From positions 1-33,790 of the IMG/VR virus record IMGVR_UViG_3300033571_019167: a stretch of 33,790 nucleotides of DNA, one strand, 5' to 3'. The notes beneath the pieces were generated by a model that had not been told where the DNA came from, did not search any database, and worked only from the letters and a program-made list of their open reading frames with translations. Shown one piece after another: positions 1 through 8,925 of this stretch (positions are counted from its first letter, which is position 1; each line of letters starts with the position of its first letter). The DNA comes from a virus. The translations under genes and the position numbers were made by a program.

Positions 1-13
1 ATGAGTCAGACAT
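1..13 (-). CDS. 5' end of a further leftward gene (edge-truncated)
   Basis: Only four codons are visible (Met-Ser-Asp-Ser) before the window ends. On the minus strand an ATG at 13-11 follows a GGAG Shine-Dalgarno-like sequence (complement of 19-22) with normal spacing. The start lies 26 bp downstream of the terminase stop codon, as expected for the next gene of the same leftward operon. Nothing can be said about function; a packaging, portal or capsid gene would be usual after a large terminase, but that is inference. Confidence 0.4.
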
Positions 14-39
14 TGAAACTCCGTCTAGCGAATATTCTA

Positions 40-1620
40 TCACAAATATGTGGTTTTTAACGACCCGCGCGATAATCGAGCCGTAAGTCTTTGAGACCCC
101 GAGCTATGGTTCAACTGGGGCAGTTGGACTCTACTTCCTCCGTGCATTGATTTCGACGACCCCATTATCTCGTCCCTATACACCTTCAGACCCATACAGA
201 ACGAGTCGACAAAGTCGTTGTGTTTGGTAAACGGGAAAGCACAGAGTTCGGTCATGAGTTCGCCGAGTTGCGGAATATCGGTGTAAACAGATACTCTGCC
301 GTCTTCGGCTATCGGAGCCACCTCGTTCGCACGAAGTATCTTGTCCTTGGTCGGTATGACCTCTTTTACCGGGGTCTGCAGCTCCTTACGCAGCATCTGG
401 ATCAGTGGTAGACCGCTCGCCCTACTTTCAACGTAAAGAGCTCGTGACCTCCATGTCTTCAGCCACAGCGGCATGGCCTTGAGGAGGTCGGGAAACTCCA
501 TTTTCTCCTTGTACACATGGACAAGATGAAGATTTCGGGTCTTCTTGACCACGCCGAAGATGCAAATCACCGTGCTGTCATTCATCTCACCTTTCTTCAG
601 CGCAGTGTCTGCGGTTGCGAAGACATATTCGTAGTTGGACAGGTTTCTCTCGTGATGCGAGAACCAGAAGTCTTTGAATATCGCTCCGCTTTCCCCCTGC
701 GGCCTACCCAGATACAGCGTATTAAACGTCTGTTCGTCCTGTTTCTTAATAGACTCGAGTGCATGGACCGGAAAGAACTCGGGCCAATGCGATTCGCCCA
801 GTTTTCTCCCCAACGGATCGTTTTCCTCGTCTAAACACAGAGCCGGAACATTGAGCTCAAGCCATCCTTCCGGGTCACTGGCCAACAATCTGCCGATCAC
901 ATCTTCTTTGTGGAACCGAGTCCCTATGCTCATCACGCAGTTGTTCGGCAGACCGCGGGTCAAGAACTGCGTGGCGGCCCAGCGAAACGTAGACTCCAGA
1001 ACCTGGCTTGAGTTACCGTCTTCGAGTAAGTCGTCGAGTATGCCGATTCCGGGCAGATCGTTTTCGCTGATTACACCGAAACCGAAACCCGTAACCCCGG
1101 ATTCGGCCGAAGCGGACATAATAATCCCGCCCTGTCCGGAGCGAATGGTCTTGAGGTTACACTCCTTTTCGTTAATCGAACACTCCGGGAATATCCACTT
1201 AAACGCTTCGGATGTTACGTAGTTCAGAATGGCCCGGGAGTTTTCATGTGTCAGTTTGAGCGCATAAGATGCCATAATAAACTGAGCACCCGGACTCCGG
1301 CCGAGTTGCCAACTCGGCATCAGCTTGGAGATGAGCATGCTTTTTCCACTACGCGGAGCCAGCGATATAGTCGTACGACGGTAATCCGGATTGCCGTCGC
1401 AAATATCCTGAATGTACTGACAGATAAGCTCGTGTACACGATACGGAGTGAACATCCCGCTATTACTTATCTCTCTCGTAATGTACTTGGCGTACGTAAT
1501 GAACTCGGTTCGACACTTGAGACGTAAAAGCTCTTTCTTGTCCTCTGAACTCAACTTCTCGAGTTGATTGGACATCTCGATGATAATCTGTCTTTCTTTG
1601 ACTAATTCCGATTTATCCAC
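40..1620 (-). CDS. terL: terminase large subunit (packaging ATPase-nuclease)
   Basis: Motor protein that pumps DNA into the prohead at the portal and cuts concatemers. The ATPase half shows a Walker A of the R-S-G-K-S type (residues about 88-94, APRSGKS), hydrophobic residues followed by an acidic pair D196-D197 (Walker B) and a coupling motif near residue 231 (MSIGTR). The nuclease half shows acidic residues at D338 (ATADTA), E398 (YVESRASG) and D469/D472 (NDFVDS), the RNase H-like arrangement of terminase C-terminal domains. At 526 aa the length is normal and the reading frame is intact. The start is GTG and overlaps the stop of the baseplate hub gene by 8 bp, so translation is probably coupled. 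Its position at the end of a baseplate operon, with no small terminase seen nearby, is less usual than a TerS-TerL-portal order. Confidence 0.93.
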   Translation of the reverse strand: MDKSELVKERQIIIEMSNQLEKLSSEDKKELLRLKCRTEFITYAKYITREISNSGMFTPYRVHELICQYIQDICDGNPDYRRTTISLAPRSGKSMLISKLMPSWQLGRSPGAQFIMASYALKLTHENSRAILNYVTSEAFKWIFPECSINEKECNLKTIRSGQGGIIMSASAESGVTGFGFGVISENDLPGIGILDDLLEDGNSSQVLESTFRWAATQFLTRGLPNNCVMSIGTRFHKEDVIGRLLASDPEGWLELNVPALCLDEENDPLGRKLGESHWPEFFPVHALESIKKQDEQTFNTLYLGRPQGESGAIFKDFWFSHHERNLSNYEYVFATADTALKKGEMNDSTVICIFGVVKKTRNLHLVHVYKEKMEFPDLLKAMPLWLKTWRSRALYVESRASGLPLIQMLRKELQTPVKEVIPTKDKILRANEVAPIAEDGRVSVYTDIPQLGELMTELCAFPFTKHNDFVDSFCMGLKVYRDEIMGSSKSMHGGSRVQLPQLNHSSGSQRLTARLSRGSLKTTYL

Positions 1621-4600
1621 AGTTAGTCTGACCTTCCCGGTTCGCTATGGTGTCGTATAACGAGCTTTCACCCGGTCCCGGATTTCTTGGTCTCTCCGTA
1701 CCATCCGACGTGTTATTCAGCACTCCGGATCCCGCTTCGACCGAGCTAAAGTATTCCGATTGCTTCAGCGAATCGAGCTGGTTACGGGACAGCGATTGAT
1801 CGAACACGGACTGATTCAGGTCCAGGTCACCCGTAGAAGCGTTAAAGTCGTCGTCTATCTTCGACTTTGCGGTCTCCGCAATGATTCGGTCCCGGTCGAA
1901 CAACGTCTTTTCACTCGGAAACGGGATAGGTACGGGCGGTGTGAAAGCTCCGAGCGTGGAATTAAAGCCCGGGCCCGGGTCTAATTCTCTCCACTCCTTG
2001 TCTGCCGGTATAATCCCCTGGTTTAAGATCCTCAATGCCTGTTTCTTGTTCAGCGAGGCCAGAGCTCCGAGGTCCGGTATGTTCTGAAAAGCATTGGCTA
2101 TATTCGGTGTAACCCGGACGCCCGCTCTACCTCCGCTTTTTACTTGGTCCAAAGCCTTAACAAAATTGTAAACGTCCTTGATGGCTTCGGAGTTCTGTCT
2201 AACATCTTCGAGTAGATTGGATAGCACCGGGACGTTTCCGTTCTTCCGATTGTTACTGTAGAGTATGGAAGACAGAATATTAAAGACCGAATCGATTAGT
2301 TTTCTTTCTATCGACTCGACACCGGTTATGTTGTTGTCCGCAGCTTTTAAAGCCTTCTCAACCCCTTCAAAGGACTTGGCCATTTCTAAAGCCCTTTCAG
2401 TCATATCGGCAAAACGAGAATCGTAGTTCGTCTTACCTGCGTCGCGTACTCGCTGGACCTTCTGGACCGTCTGGGTCAGGTCTTTACGGTTAGGTGTGGT
2501 TAGCTCTTCGTCTAACTTGGTCGACTCGGTTCCGTTTTCTTTAGAAACCGGGTTGTTATTGTTGTTAAGTGCGTCGCCGGTAGGATTATATGAATTCGAA
2601 CCAGTCGACGTAACCGATCCGCACTGATCTAGCACATTGTTTCCATCACTATCTTCGCCATGTTCGGTCTTACGGCAGCCCGGTCCGCACGGGCACTCCG
2701 ATCCGCCCGATTTACCCGCAAATAGGCCGCCCAGACCTTTCACCCCGGACAGAATAGTAGTGGCCGGATTAAACCCGCCTCCCACCAGCGACCCAAGTGA
2801 GTCGAGTCCGATTCCACCCTGGCCAAGCAGATCGGACATCGCTTTTCCTTGACCAATTAGGCCAAGCGCCGTACTTGCCAACGTCGGGACCGAATTTGCC
2901 GGAGCAGGCAGTTTCTTTATCTGGTCAAGATTGCTGACTGAGCCGAACAGTTTAGGTATAGCTCCGAGCGCACCGTCCAGTACGGCTTTGGATACGGACT
3001 GAACAACCCCCGGGCTAACCAGATTGCTATTGAAAGCCGTACTTATAGTCCCGCTAATCGCATCGGTCAGACCGCCTTTGACCGCGGAGTCAAGTATGTT
3101 TCCCAACGAAGCCGGATATTTCGATTTCAGCAGGTCTGAGGCTATGTTCACGACCGGACTAACATACTTGTTCACTTCAGGAGGGAGCTGGTCTAGCCCG
3201 ATGGCCACCGCGCTGTCCACTGCGCCTATGATCCCGCCGCTAAGCAATCCGGTCATCACCGATCCGGCCCGTGGGTCCAGCGTGTTCACAGCCGCACGTA
3301 GCGTCGCCGTGCCCACCTTGAACAACGCGCCATCGACGTCGCCATCTTTTACGCCATTGACCAGCACATCGGCCGCACTGCCAACGCCGTCCAGAATAGT
3401 TTGCGTGGTCTGACTGACCGACCCGGACTCATTCAGTTCTGATTGGATTACGTCGGTTATCTCTTCGACCGGTATGCCGGTTTTCGCATTCAACGCAACT
3501 CGCGCAATACTTTTCATCGCCCTGGCTCCGTCAAAAGCCGTTTCCGGAATCAACGACGCACCTCGGAGTAAGAGTTTAAGGGCCGGGTCGGTACCTGTAA
3601 GCTCGATCTGTCTAATAGCTTCGTCAAAAGCCACCGATGCAATGGATTTGTCAACCCAATCCATTCCTTTAGGCTTTGCTTGCTTCTCTTCCAGGGCCGG
3701 AATATTTTTCAAACTGCTCATGAACTCTACGCGATTGAGCGGTTTATCCTTGCTGTAGAATTGCTGAGGTATCCGCCTTCCGTGTTTTACCCATCTCATC
3801 AGTTTTTGGTATCTCTGACACACCACGTGTTCCGAGTTATTACCGTCGTCGACTACGGCATCCATTCCATGGATTTTCTCCGTACATTTAGGTAATGCGG
3901 AACGAAAGAATACGGGCGGCGAACCCATGGGTAGCCAGCCGTAATTCTTATTCTCGTCACGTCGACAAACCATGGTCGTGGTACGGAAACCACGGTCTTC
4001 AGTGTATTCGTGAGTCTCACCAAGCAGCGATTCTGTGCATTCCGGAATACCCGGGTTTCTGGTCTGAGCTTGTGTAATAGCCGGCGTGGTTTGGTTACCC
4101 GGGTTCACACCCTTTTCCACCCACAACCCGTTCGTAAGGGATTTCCACGCCCACATGTCCTTCGAACCGACCTGTTTGCTCGTACGACGCATACATACGA
4201 CAAAGTCTTGGTTCATCTCATTACTTAAGATGTAAGCTCGACCCTGATTTCCCTCATTACACTTCATTCCCGGGTCTGTCGAATCGTTCCATACCGCCAT
4301 ACTCTCATCGATTATGGGGAACTGAATCGGGTTACCAGCAATCCCGACTTCGGGGTCGTCACGTACGATTCCGATTACGTGCATATTCTCCGACCTGCCG
4401 TTCGTCTTACCTATTAACACCTTTGCGCCGATATATCTCGAGCTCAACGTCCCCCGGTTAGATCCGGAAACCGGTATCCAGTCCGAAGTCAGGTTGTCAT
4501 TAGTAGTCACTTTGACCCGGCCCAGCTTCTTCGGGTCGTTTGTGTCAGCTATGATCGCTTCTTCGTTGAACGGGTCGGCGTAAGGTACGCCCAGAGTCTC

Positions 4601-4657
4601 AACAATTCGAGTCGTGACCCCGGCCATTGCGGCTATGGGTAAAAACGGGTTATTCAT
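1613..4657 (-). CDS. baseplate hub/spike protein, gp5/VgrG-like OB-fold N-terminus
   Basis: Predicted central hub or spike of the contractile tail. Residues about 35-105 look like the gp5/gpV/VgrG N-terminal OB domain: a 'DPKKLGRVKV' strand, a tryptophan before the 'PVSGS' segment, then 'IGAKVLIG' and 'HVIGIV' strands. Residues 133-293 hold three copies of a Cys-pair repeat (annotated separately). A long Ala/Gly/Ser/Leu-rich, probably helical section spans about 335-650, followed by a Cys/His cluster (C655, C657, C661, H666, C679) and an Asn/Ser-rich linker. No lysozyme domain is recognisable, unlike T4 gp5. At 1014 aa it is much longer than P2 gpV. It starts at ATG overlapping the upstream gene by 4 bp (ATGA) and overlaps terL by 8 bp. 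The OB call is fairly secure; the functions of the middle and C-terminal parts are unknown. Confidence 0.75.
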   Translation of the reverse strand: MNNPFLPIAAMAGVTTRIVETLGVPYADPFNEEAIIADTNDPKKLGRVKVTTNDNLTSDWIPVSGSNRGTLSSRYIGAKVLIGKTNGRSENMHVIGIVRDDPEVGIAGNPIQFPIIDESMAVWNDSTDPGMKCNEGNQGRAYILSNEMNQDFVVCMRRTSKQVGSKDMWAWKSLTNGLWVEKGVNPGNQTTPAITQAQTRNPGIPECTESLLGETHEYTEDRGFRTTTMVCRRDENKNYGWLPMGSPPVFFRSALPKCTEKIHGMDAVVDDGNNSEHVVCQRYQKLMRWVKHGRRIPQQFYSKDKPLNRVEFMSSLKNIPALEEKQAKPKGMDWVDKSIASVAFDEAIRQIELTGTDPALKLLLRGASLIPETAFDGARAMKSIARVALNAKTGIPVEEITDVIQSELNESGSVSQTTQTILDGVGSAADVLVNGVKDGDVDGALFKVGTATLRAAVNTLDPRAGSVMTGLLSGGIIGAVDSAVAIGLDQLPPEVNKYVSPVVNIASDLLKSKYPASLGNILDSAVKGGLTDAISGTISTAFNSNLVSPGVVQSVSKAVLDGALGAIPKLFGSVSNLDQIKKLPAPANSVPTLASTALGLIGQGKAMSDLLGQGGIGLDSLGSLVGGGFNPATTILSGVKGLGGLFAGKSGGSECPCGPGCRKTEHGEDSDGNNVLDQCGSVTSTGSNSYNPTGDALNNNNNPVSKENGTESTKLDEELTTPNRKDLTQTVQKVQRVRDAGKTNYDSRFADMTERALEMAKSFEGVEKALKAADNNITGVESIERKLIDSVFNILSSILYSNNRKNGNVPVLSNLLEDVRQNSEAIKDVYNFVKALDQVKSGGRAGVRVTPNIANAFQNIPDLGALASLNKKQALRILNQGIIPADKEWRELDPGPGFNSTLGAFTPPVPIPFPSEKTLFDRDRIIAETAKSKIDDDFNASTGDLDLNQSVFDQSLSRNQLDSLKQSEYFSSVEAGSGVLNNTSDGTERPRNPGPGESSLYDTIANREGQTNCG
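3779..4261 (-). repeat. three Cys-pair protein repeats inside the hub protein
   Basis: The encoded protein has three tandem units of about 40-50 residues beginning at C133, C207 and C258. Each has a first Cys, an acidic/Gly stretch, then a second Cys in a V-C-x-R context (C155, C231, C280), followed by Trp with basic or aromatic neighbours. Cys-to-Cys spacing is 21, 23 and 21 residues. I infer a small repeated beta-domain, either disulfide-bonded or metal-binding, inserted after the OB domain. Confidence 0.65.
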
Positions 4658-6570
4658 ACTGGCTCGATACTCGGTTCAAAGAAAACGTCGTCGGCGACCG
4701 ACAAGTCCGCCGTACTTATAGCATATTGTAACCTAGTCGTACATGTAACCGGGGCGTAATTTTCCACAATATGCTGCGCAGCATCCCAAGTACGCCCGTT
4801 ACGGTTGTAGTAGAAGGGCATACGCACCACGACTGTGTTAGCCGACAACTCGTCTTGGCACGTACACAAGTCCGCGATCATCTGGTTTGCGAAGTTATTG
4901 ACCTCTGCGTCCGTATCCGTGCCGACCTTGAGCATATCGACCATATACGGCGTATTGATCGGCGAGGTTATTTCTAGCTCTCTAAGTCCGCTACGTACGG
5001 TAAGGTCGAGCGGTTCTCCTTGAAACTCCTCGGCACTATGAGCTTTTATACCAAACACCCAGAGCATAAACATCAGGCTGAGCATGCTGCCGCGTGCGGG
5101 GAGTAAGCCGGTCCAGGCCGAGGCGTCGATGACCAGGTTGCTGAAGTTAACCAGTCCGGTTAAATCGGTTTCAGTATCGTATACTTTTGACGTATACCGG
5201 TAGAAAGTAGATATTCCGCTGACCGGATTGTAAAGGTACTGTTCTATAAAACCTAGGTCTATTTTCCTGAAAGTGTCGGCTTCTGGGTCCGTAGTCCACA
5301 TCGACCCGCTTAGCTTGTTAACATGTGCATTGGTAATCAGAAGCCGCTTAACACGATCCGGCCAACTACTGTTCCACAAGTTCGACGTAAACCCTACATG
5401 CTGAGCTATCCAGTCCAGGTTAGGAGGGTAGCAAGTGTCCGGATTAAGGTAGAGTAGATAGAAGTTATCAAGAAGAGTTTTAGAGCTAGACAAGAAGTCG
5501 TCGGTACCCGAAATCAACCACTTAGCCACTGCGACCGAGTCGTCTTCTTTGTTATACGCTTCCTCTACGCCAGGCAGTCGGCCGTAAACCGGACGCCCTA
5601 TCTGCTCGTCTATCTGTATAGACGAACCCTTTATTCTGCTCAGAGCGGTTTGAATACCAGACTCATAAATCTCTGACAGCTTGTAGTAACAGGAGATCAG
5701 GAAATCGCGGTTGTTCTGGCTGCCTCGGTCTATCCAGACTTCTTCGATTCCGTTTGTCACAACTCCGTGCCAAACCGGGTCGAGCGTCGATTTGATCGTG
5801 TCGACCAATTTGTCATAGATCTGCTCTTCGGCTTCGACAGTGGCCTGACTTCGATACAACAGTCTGCGCAGAAAATCGTCTACCGAGTCGGTTACAGATT
5901 TTATATTTCCTTCGTCCGACAGACGAACTATCACACGACGCGTAAATGTCTCGGATTCGTAGGTTGAAGGCGGTAAATAGACCCGGGCCGGTATGCTAGC
6001 AACTCGGTCAACATTTACGGTCCCCGACCCTGCAGGCAATACGAATTTCCCTCGCACTATGCTGCGTAAGTCGACATACTCAGACCCGTACACGTAATAA
6101 TGTAGGCCGGGGACCGTGAACGAGTCATAGCGCCACTTGTCACCCTCAACCCTACTCAACGCGCCGATCTTACACTTTCCGGCCAAGCATTGCTTATCCG
6201 TTCCGTCTACACAAGAAGCCCGGATAATAGCGCAATTCTCGAATCCGTTCTTTCCTGGCGACCCGTGTGCGAAGATTTCCAACTCCGGGCCGAGCAGAGT
6301 ATCGGGAATATGGACGTGCGAAACCGACTTATACCTGTATCCATCCGCCGTACTATTCTCATAGTTCAGGGTTATCTGTTCGTTTCTACCCGATTCAAGG
6401 TCGTCAGCAAGATTCTTACGGAACGTAATATTGCCAAGACGATAGTTTCCTATCTTTGTCGTAAAACGATTCTCAAACTCGAAGTATACACGAGCTGACC
6501 CGAAAACAAATGCTGGTGACTTCAGCTTTTTGGCTGATTTTCTGTCCCAAGTGCTATTAGAAGATATCAT
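4654..6570 (-). CDS. baseplate wedge protein, P2 gpI-like with large N-terminal extension
   Basis: Residues about 370-425 match the signature of the P2 gpI family (T4 gp7/gp53 functional region): a leucine/tyrosine helix, 'LDWIAQHVGF', Trp, 'WPDRVKRLLI' and then an Asn/His segment. In contractile tails gpI joins gpJ in the wedge that triggers sheath contraction. P2 gpI is about 180 aa and this protein is 638 aa. The first 350 residues are a separate region with Cys residues at 112, 120, 128 and 133 and no family I recognise, and a beta-rich tail follows the gpI segment. Adjacency to the baseplate J gene, with a 14-bp overlap, is the classic J-I order and supports the call. ATG start at 6570. 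Confidence 0.75.
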   Translation of the reverse strand: MISSNSTWDRKSAKKLKSPAFVFGSARVYFEFENRFTTKIGNYRLGNITFRKNLADDLESGRNEQITLNYENSTADGYRYKSVSHVHIPDTLLGPELEIFAHGSPGKNGFENCAIIRASCVDGTDKQCLAGKCKIGALSRVEGDKWRYDSFTVPGLHYYVYGSEYVDLRSIVRGKFVLPAGSGTVNVDRVASIPARVYLPPSTYESETFTRRVIVRLSDEGNIKSVTDSVDDFLRRLLYRSQATVEAEEQIYDKLVDTIKSTLDPVWHGVVTNGIEEVWIDRGSQNNRDFLISCYYKLSEIYESGIQTALSRIKGSSIQIDEQIGRPVYGRLPGVEEAYNKEDDSVAVAKWLISGTDDFLSSSKTLLDNFYLLYLNPDTCYPPNLDWIAQHVGFTSNLWNSSWPDRVKRLLITNAHVNKLSGSMWTTDPEADTFRKIDLGFIEQYLYNPVSGISTFYRYTSKVYDTETDLTGLVNFSNLVIDASAWTGLLPARGSMLSLMFMLWVFGIKAHSAEEFQGEPLDLTVRSGLRELEITSPINTPYMVDMLKVGTDTDAEVNNFANQMIADLCTCQDELSANTVVVRMPFYYNRNGRTWDAAQHIVENYAPVTCTTRLQYAISTADLSVADDVFFEPSIEPV

Positions 6571-7849
6571 AGATATTCTCGTATGTATAGGTCAGTGTGC
6601 TCGAATCGACCACCGAGGTCAGCGAGATAATTGAGCGGTATAGGCGAAACCCGGACACTGTGTCCGGAGAAATCAGCGCTTGCGTGTCGTTTTTAGTAAC
6701 AATCTGGTCGTACGCATACTCACACGTGCCGCTTTGTTCGTCTTCAATGCCTACAAAACGGCCGCAAATAGCATCGGTGCCTCCTACGACATCGGGGTCA
6801 AGTACCATTTTTTTGATATCAAGAATCGGTACTTCAAGCACAGCTTCGTAGTTAATAATCTCTTTCAAGACCGACGAAACTGGCAGATCGACACCCAGAC
6901 CTATTATGTCGGGGTATATCAGATCTAGCAAGATTGACTGTATATCGCTTGCGATCGTATCGGTGAACGTTGTGGTCAATCTGGGATCCCACAACACATT
7001 GACGACAACTTCGACAGGTACGACAGACACCGGGGTCAAGTAGATCTTGACATCGAGCGGGATTCGATCTCTTATCGAAGTAAGCAAAGCCGATTGTGTC
7101 GCCGTACTCAGCGCACTACCGTCCGCTCCACCGGCTACGATAAATATTCCGCGAGAATTGTCACCGTATCTGGATTCGTACGGCAAGATCTTAACCAGCG
7201 CTGCTTCAGGTGCCACGGATGCAATCTCTGTCTCAAAATCAAGTATCGACGTTAAATTTCTACGTCCGAATAAACCGAAAGCCCGCAACTTCATCTGGTC
7301 AATGGTCTCCAGATCCGTACCCCCAACTGCCTCGCTGTTGTTGGTTATGAAATCAAGCCCGAGGAAATTACGATCAATCCGACCGATAGAGCCGGCCGGA
7401 ACGTTGTACACTGAGCCCCACCGGAGCGACTGGGCCACAGCCGTCGCGCTAGACCCGGTCATACTGACTTGCTCGAGTAGTTCGAAGACTTGGCCGCCAT
7501 TCGCATAGACCCGGGTTCCCGAAGGTATCGTAACCGGTCTGCTGTAACCGGCCACTTTGAAAAAACTAATCTCCACGGTTGCTCGTGAACCAATTTTTCT
7601 CTGAATGCCCAGCGTCTTTAGCCATTGAATAGTGACAGCTTCGGGCAAAGAGTTAAGGTAGTACAGTAACTCGGCTTGTGCGAATCCTTGGCCCTCACTC
7701 ATCGCAGCCATTGGCGATGCGGGGGTGAAATCGGTTATTTGACCACCCGACTCAATATTGATCCGGGTCTGAATAGCTTTGACAATACTCTCGATATTGC
7801 GGCTATCGAGCTGCAGGGGCAGTAAGGGTCCGTAAATTTCAGTTGCCAT
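6557..7849 (-). CDS. baseplate J-like protein
   Basis: Matches the Baseplate_J family (P2 gpJ, T4 gp6) that forms the baseplate wedge ring. Visible features are the N-terminal 'DFTPASPMAAMSEGQ' type segment (residues about 40-55), the 'AVTIQWLKTLGI' helix, and the small domain that starts 'VTIPSGTRVYANGGQVFE' and reads on to 'YNVPAGSIGRI' (residues about 100-160). The rest follows the family's pattern of a GTD acidic turn, a mid-domain Arg-rich segment and C-terminal beta strands. At 430 aa the length is typical or slightly long. It overlaps the gpI-like gene by 14 bp and lies 5 bp after the 340-aa gene's stop, so all are co-transcribed. No Shine-Dalgarno is evident before the ATG. Confidence 0.88.
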   Translation of the reverse strand: MATEIYGPLLPLQLDSRNIESIVKAIQTRINIESGGQITDFTPASPMAAMSEGQGFAQAELLYYLNSLPEAVTIQWLKTLGIQRKIGSRATVEISFFKVAGYSRPVTIPSGTRVYANGGQVFELLEQVSMTGSSATAVAQSLRWGSVYNVPAGSIGRIDRNFLGLDFITNNSEAVGGTDLETIDQMKLRAFGLFGRRNLTSILDFETEIASVAPEAALVKILPYESRYGDNSRGIFIVAGGADGSALSTATQSALLTSIRDRIPLDVKIYLTPVSVVPVEVVVNVLWDPRLTTTFTDTIASDIQSILLDLIYPDIIGLGVDLPVSSVLKEIINYEAVLEVPILDIKKMVLDPDVVGGTDAICGRFVGIEDEQSGTCEYAYDQIVTKNDTQALISPDTVSGFRLYRSIISLTSVVDSSTLTYTYENIYDIF

Positions 7850-7854
7850 AGGGT

Positions 7855-8877
7855 TTAGAACGCGTTAGATCGCGTACGAGTGGAGTAGGGTAGTCCGGAC
7901 CCCGGATCAGCATTCTCTGATTCGTATGACGGTACTTTGGTCTGGTCTATGAAATCGCCGTTCGAGTCGGTCTGAGGATCGTATACAGTATAGCCGTTAA
8001 TACCAACCACTATGTCGGTCAAGTCGATGTTGTACATGGCCTGATCGGCTTGACTCAATGCACCCAGTCCGGTCAGATCTTTTAGCGTATCTATTGTTCC
8101 GAGTCCGGCTATAGAACGGGCCAGACCCTTAAGATCTCTTATATCGCTCAAGGACATAAGTGCGGCGAGTCCGGGACGCAACAGGTCGTCAAGTGGCTGT
8201 AGTGTGGGGTAACCGGCATAGCCTTCGGTCAGAGATTTCACGATATTATCGGGCAAATTGTCCCCCGTGTTCCCCATGCCCGGATATGCCACTCCGGTCA
8301 AGTAGTCGTTAGGGGTCAAGTAGCCGGTCGTGAAAGAAATCCCGTTGTGATCAAGGTCTAAGCTGATTCCGGAGTCCAACTCAATCCGCGTACCTGCAGG
8401 TAGTTTGTCCGGTTTAGAGTGCGGAACACTTGCTGCGAGTGTGGAAAACAGTTCGAGGTCGGACACATTGGCAGACAGATATTTCGAAACGTTTTGCGGG
8501 TTTATCGGTATACCCAGTCCAACCGCTGCGTATTCGATCGCATCGCTGAGCGACGACTCGTACGTGCCCATCTCATTAAAGGACTGAACAGTTTGTTCGT
8601 AGACTCTTTTCGCAATTTCTTCAACAGTCTGGCTACCAGATTCCACAAACTTCGTAAACCTAGAATCCTTGTCGTACTCCGACGAAACCGCTGCGGAGAA
8701 GTCGGCCAAGCTCAGCCGATTACTTATGACCTCGGACGGAGGCATTGGGCCGAGAAAGTCAGTAACCGACTGTCTTCTGACCTGGCCAGCAACTTCGGGA
8801 TAACGGGTCGGAGATCCGTATGCCACGGAAGCCAAGCCGGTTATCGTCGACCACGAATCGGTCAGATACGTTGACAC
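7855..8877 (-). CDS. unknown baseplate-operon protein (340 aa)
   Basis: I do not recognise the family. It is soluble-looking, with no signal peptide or membrane segment. Residues about 75-170 alternate helical stretches and end in a 'KLPAGTRIELD' segment that resembles the closing strand of a LysM-like module, but this is weak. The middle and C-terminal parts are rich in Leu/Gly/Asp with the recurring pattern 'L..L..LGL..', and the end is polar and probably flexible. The start is GTG at 8877, exactly 32 bp after the leftward GTTGAAAGC element, which fixes it as first gene of the leftward structural operon. Position directly before gpJ suggests a tail or baseplate component; that is inference from context only. 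Confidence 0.7.
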   Translation of the reverse strand: MSTYLTDSWSTITGLASVAYGSPTRYPEVAGQVRRQSVTDFLGPMPPSEVISNRLSLADFSAAVSSEYDKDSRFTKFVESGSQTVEEIAKRVYEQTVQSFNEMGTYESSLSDAIEYAAVGLGIPINPQNVSKYLSANVSDLELFSTLAASVPHSKPDKLPAGTRIELDSGISLDLDHNGISFTTGYLTPNDYLTGVAYPGMGNTGDNLPDNIVKSLTEGYAGYPTLQPLDDLLRPGLAALMSLSDIRDLKGLARSIAGLGTIDTLKDLTGLGALSQADQAMYNIDLTDIVVGINGYTVYDPQTDSNGDFIDQTKVPSYESENADPGSGLPYSTRTRSNAF

Positions 8878-8893
8878 AGTAAGTTCTAATCCC

Positions 8894-8909
8894 CTACACG
8901 GCTTTCAAC
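8894..8909 (-). promoter_or_regulatory. GTTGAAAGC element, leftward copy (putative late promoter)
   Basis: The minus strand reads GTTGAAAGCCGTGTAG, matching the window-wide consensus GTTGAAAGCnnnKTAG. It lies 32 bp (first base to first base) before the GTG of the 340-aa gene that opens the baseplate-terminase operon. It abuts the rightward copy, and together they make a perfect palindrome. Confidence 0.65.
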
Positions 8910-8925
8910 GTTGAAAGCAACACAG
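8910..8925 (+). promoter_or_regulatory. GTTGAAAGC element, rightward copy (putative late promoter)
   Basis: The plus strand reads GTTGAAAGC followed by AACACAG, 32 bp before the GTG start at 8942. The nine-base core is perfect and the downstream TAG part is degenerate. With the leftward copy it forms the 18-bp palindrome GCTTTCAACGTTGAAAGC at 8901-8918, the only divergent regulatory region in the window. Confidence 0.65.

Noticed and set aside
674-1222. 182-aa plus-strand frame opposite terL
   Set aside because: Antisense to well-conserved terminase motifs; Pro/Ser-rich shadow composition.
8901-8918. Palindrome as a repressor operator
   Set aside because: Each half recurs alone, in one orientation, at matching distance before other genes, so two abutting single elements explain it better. 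Not excluded experimentally.
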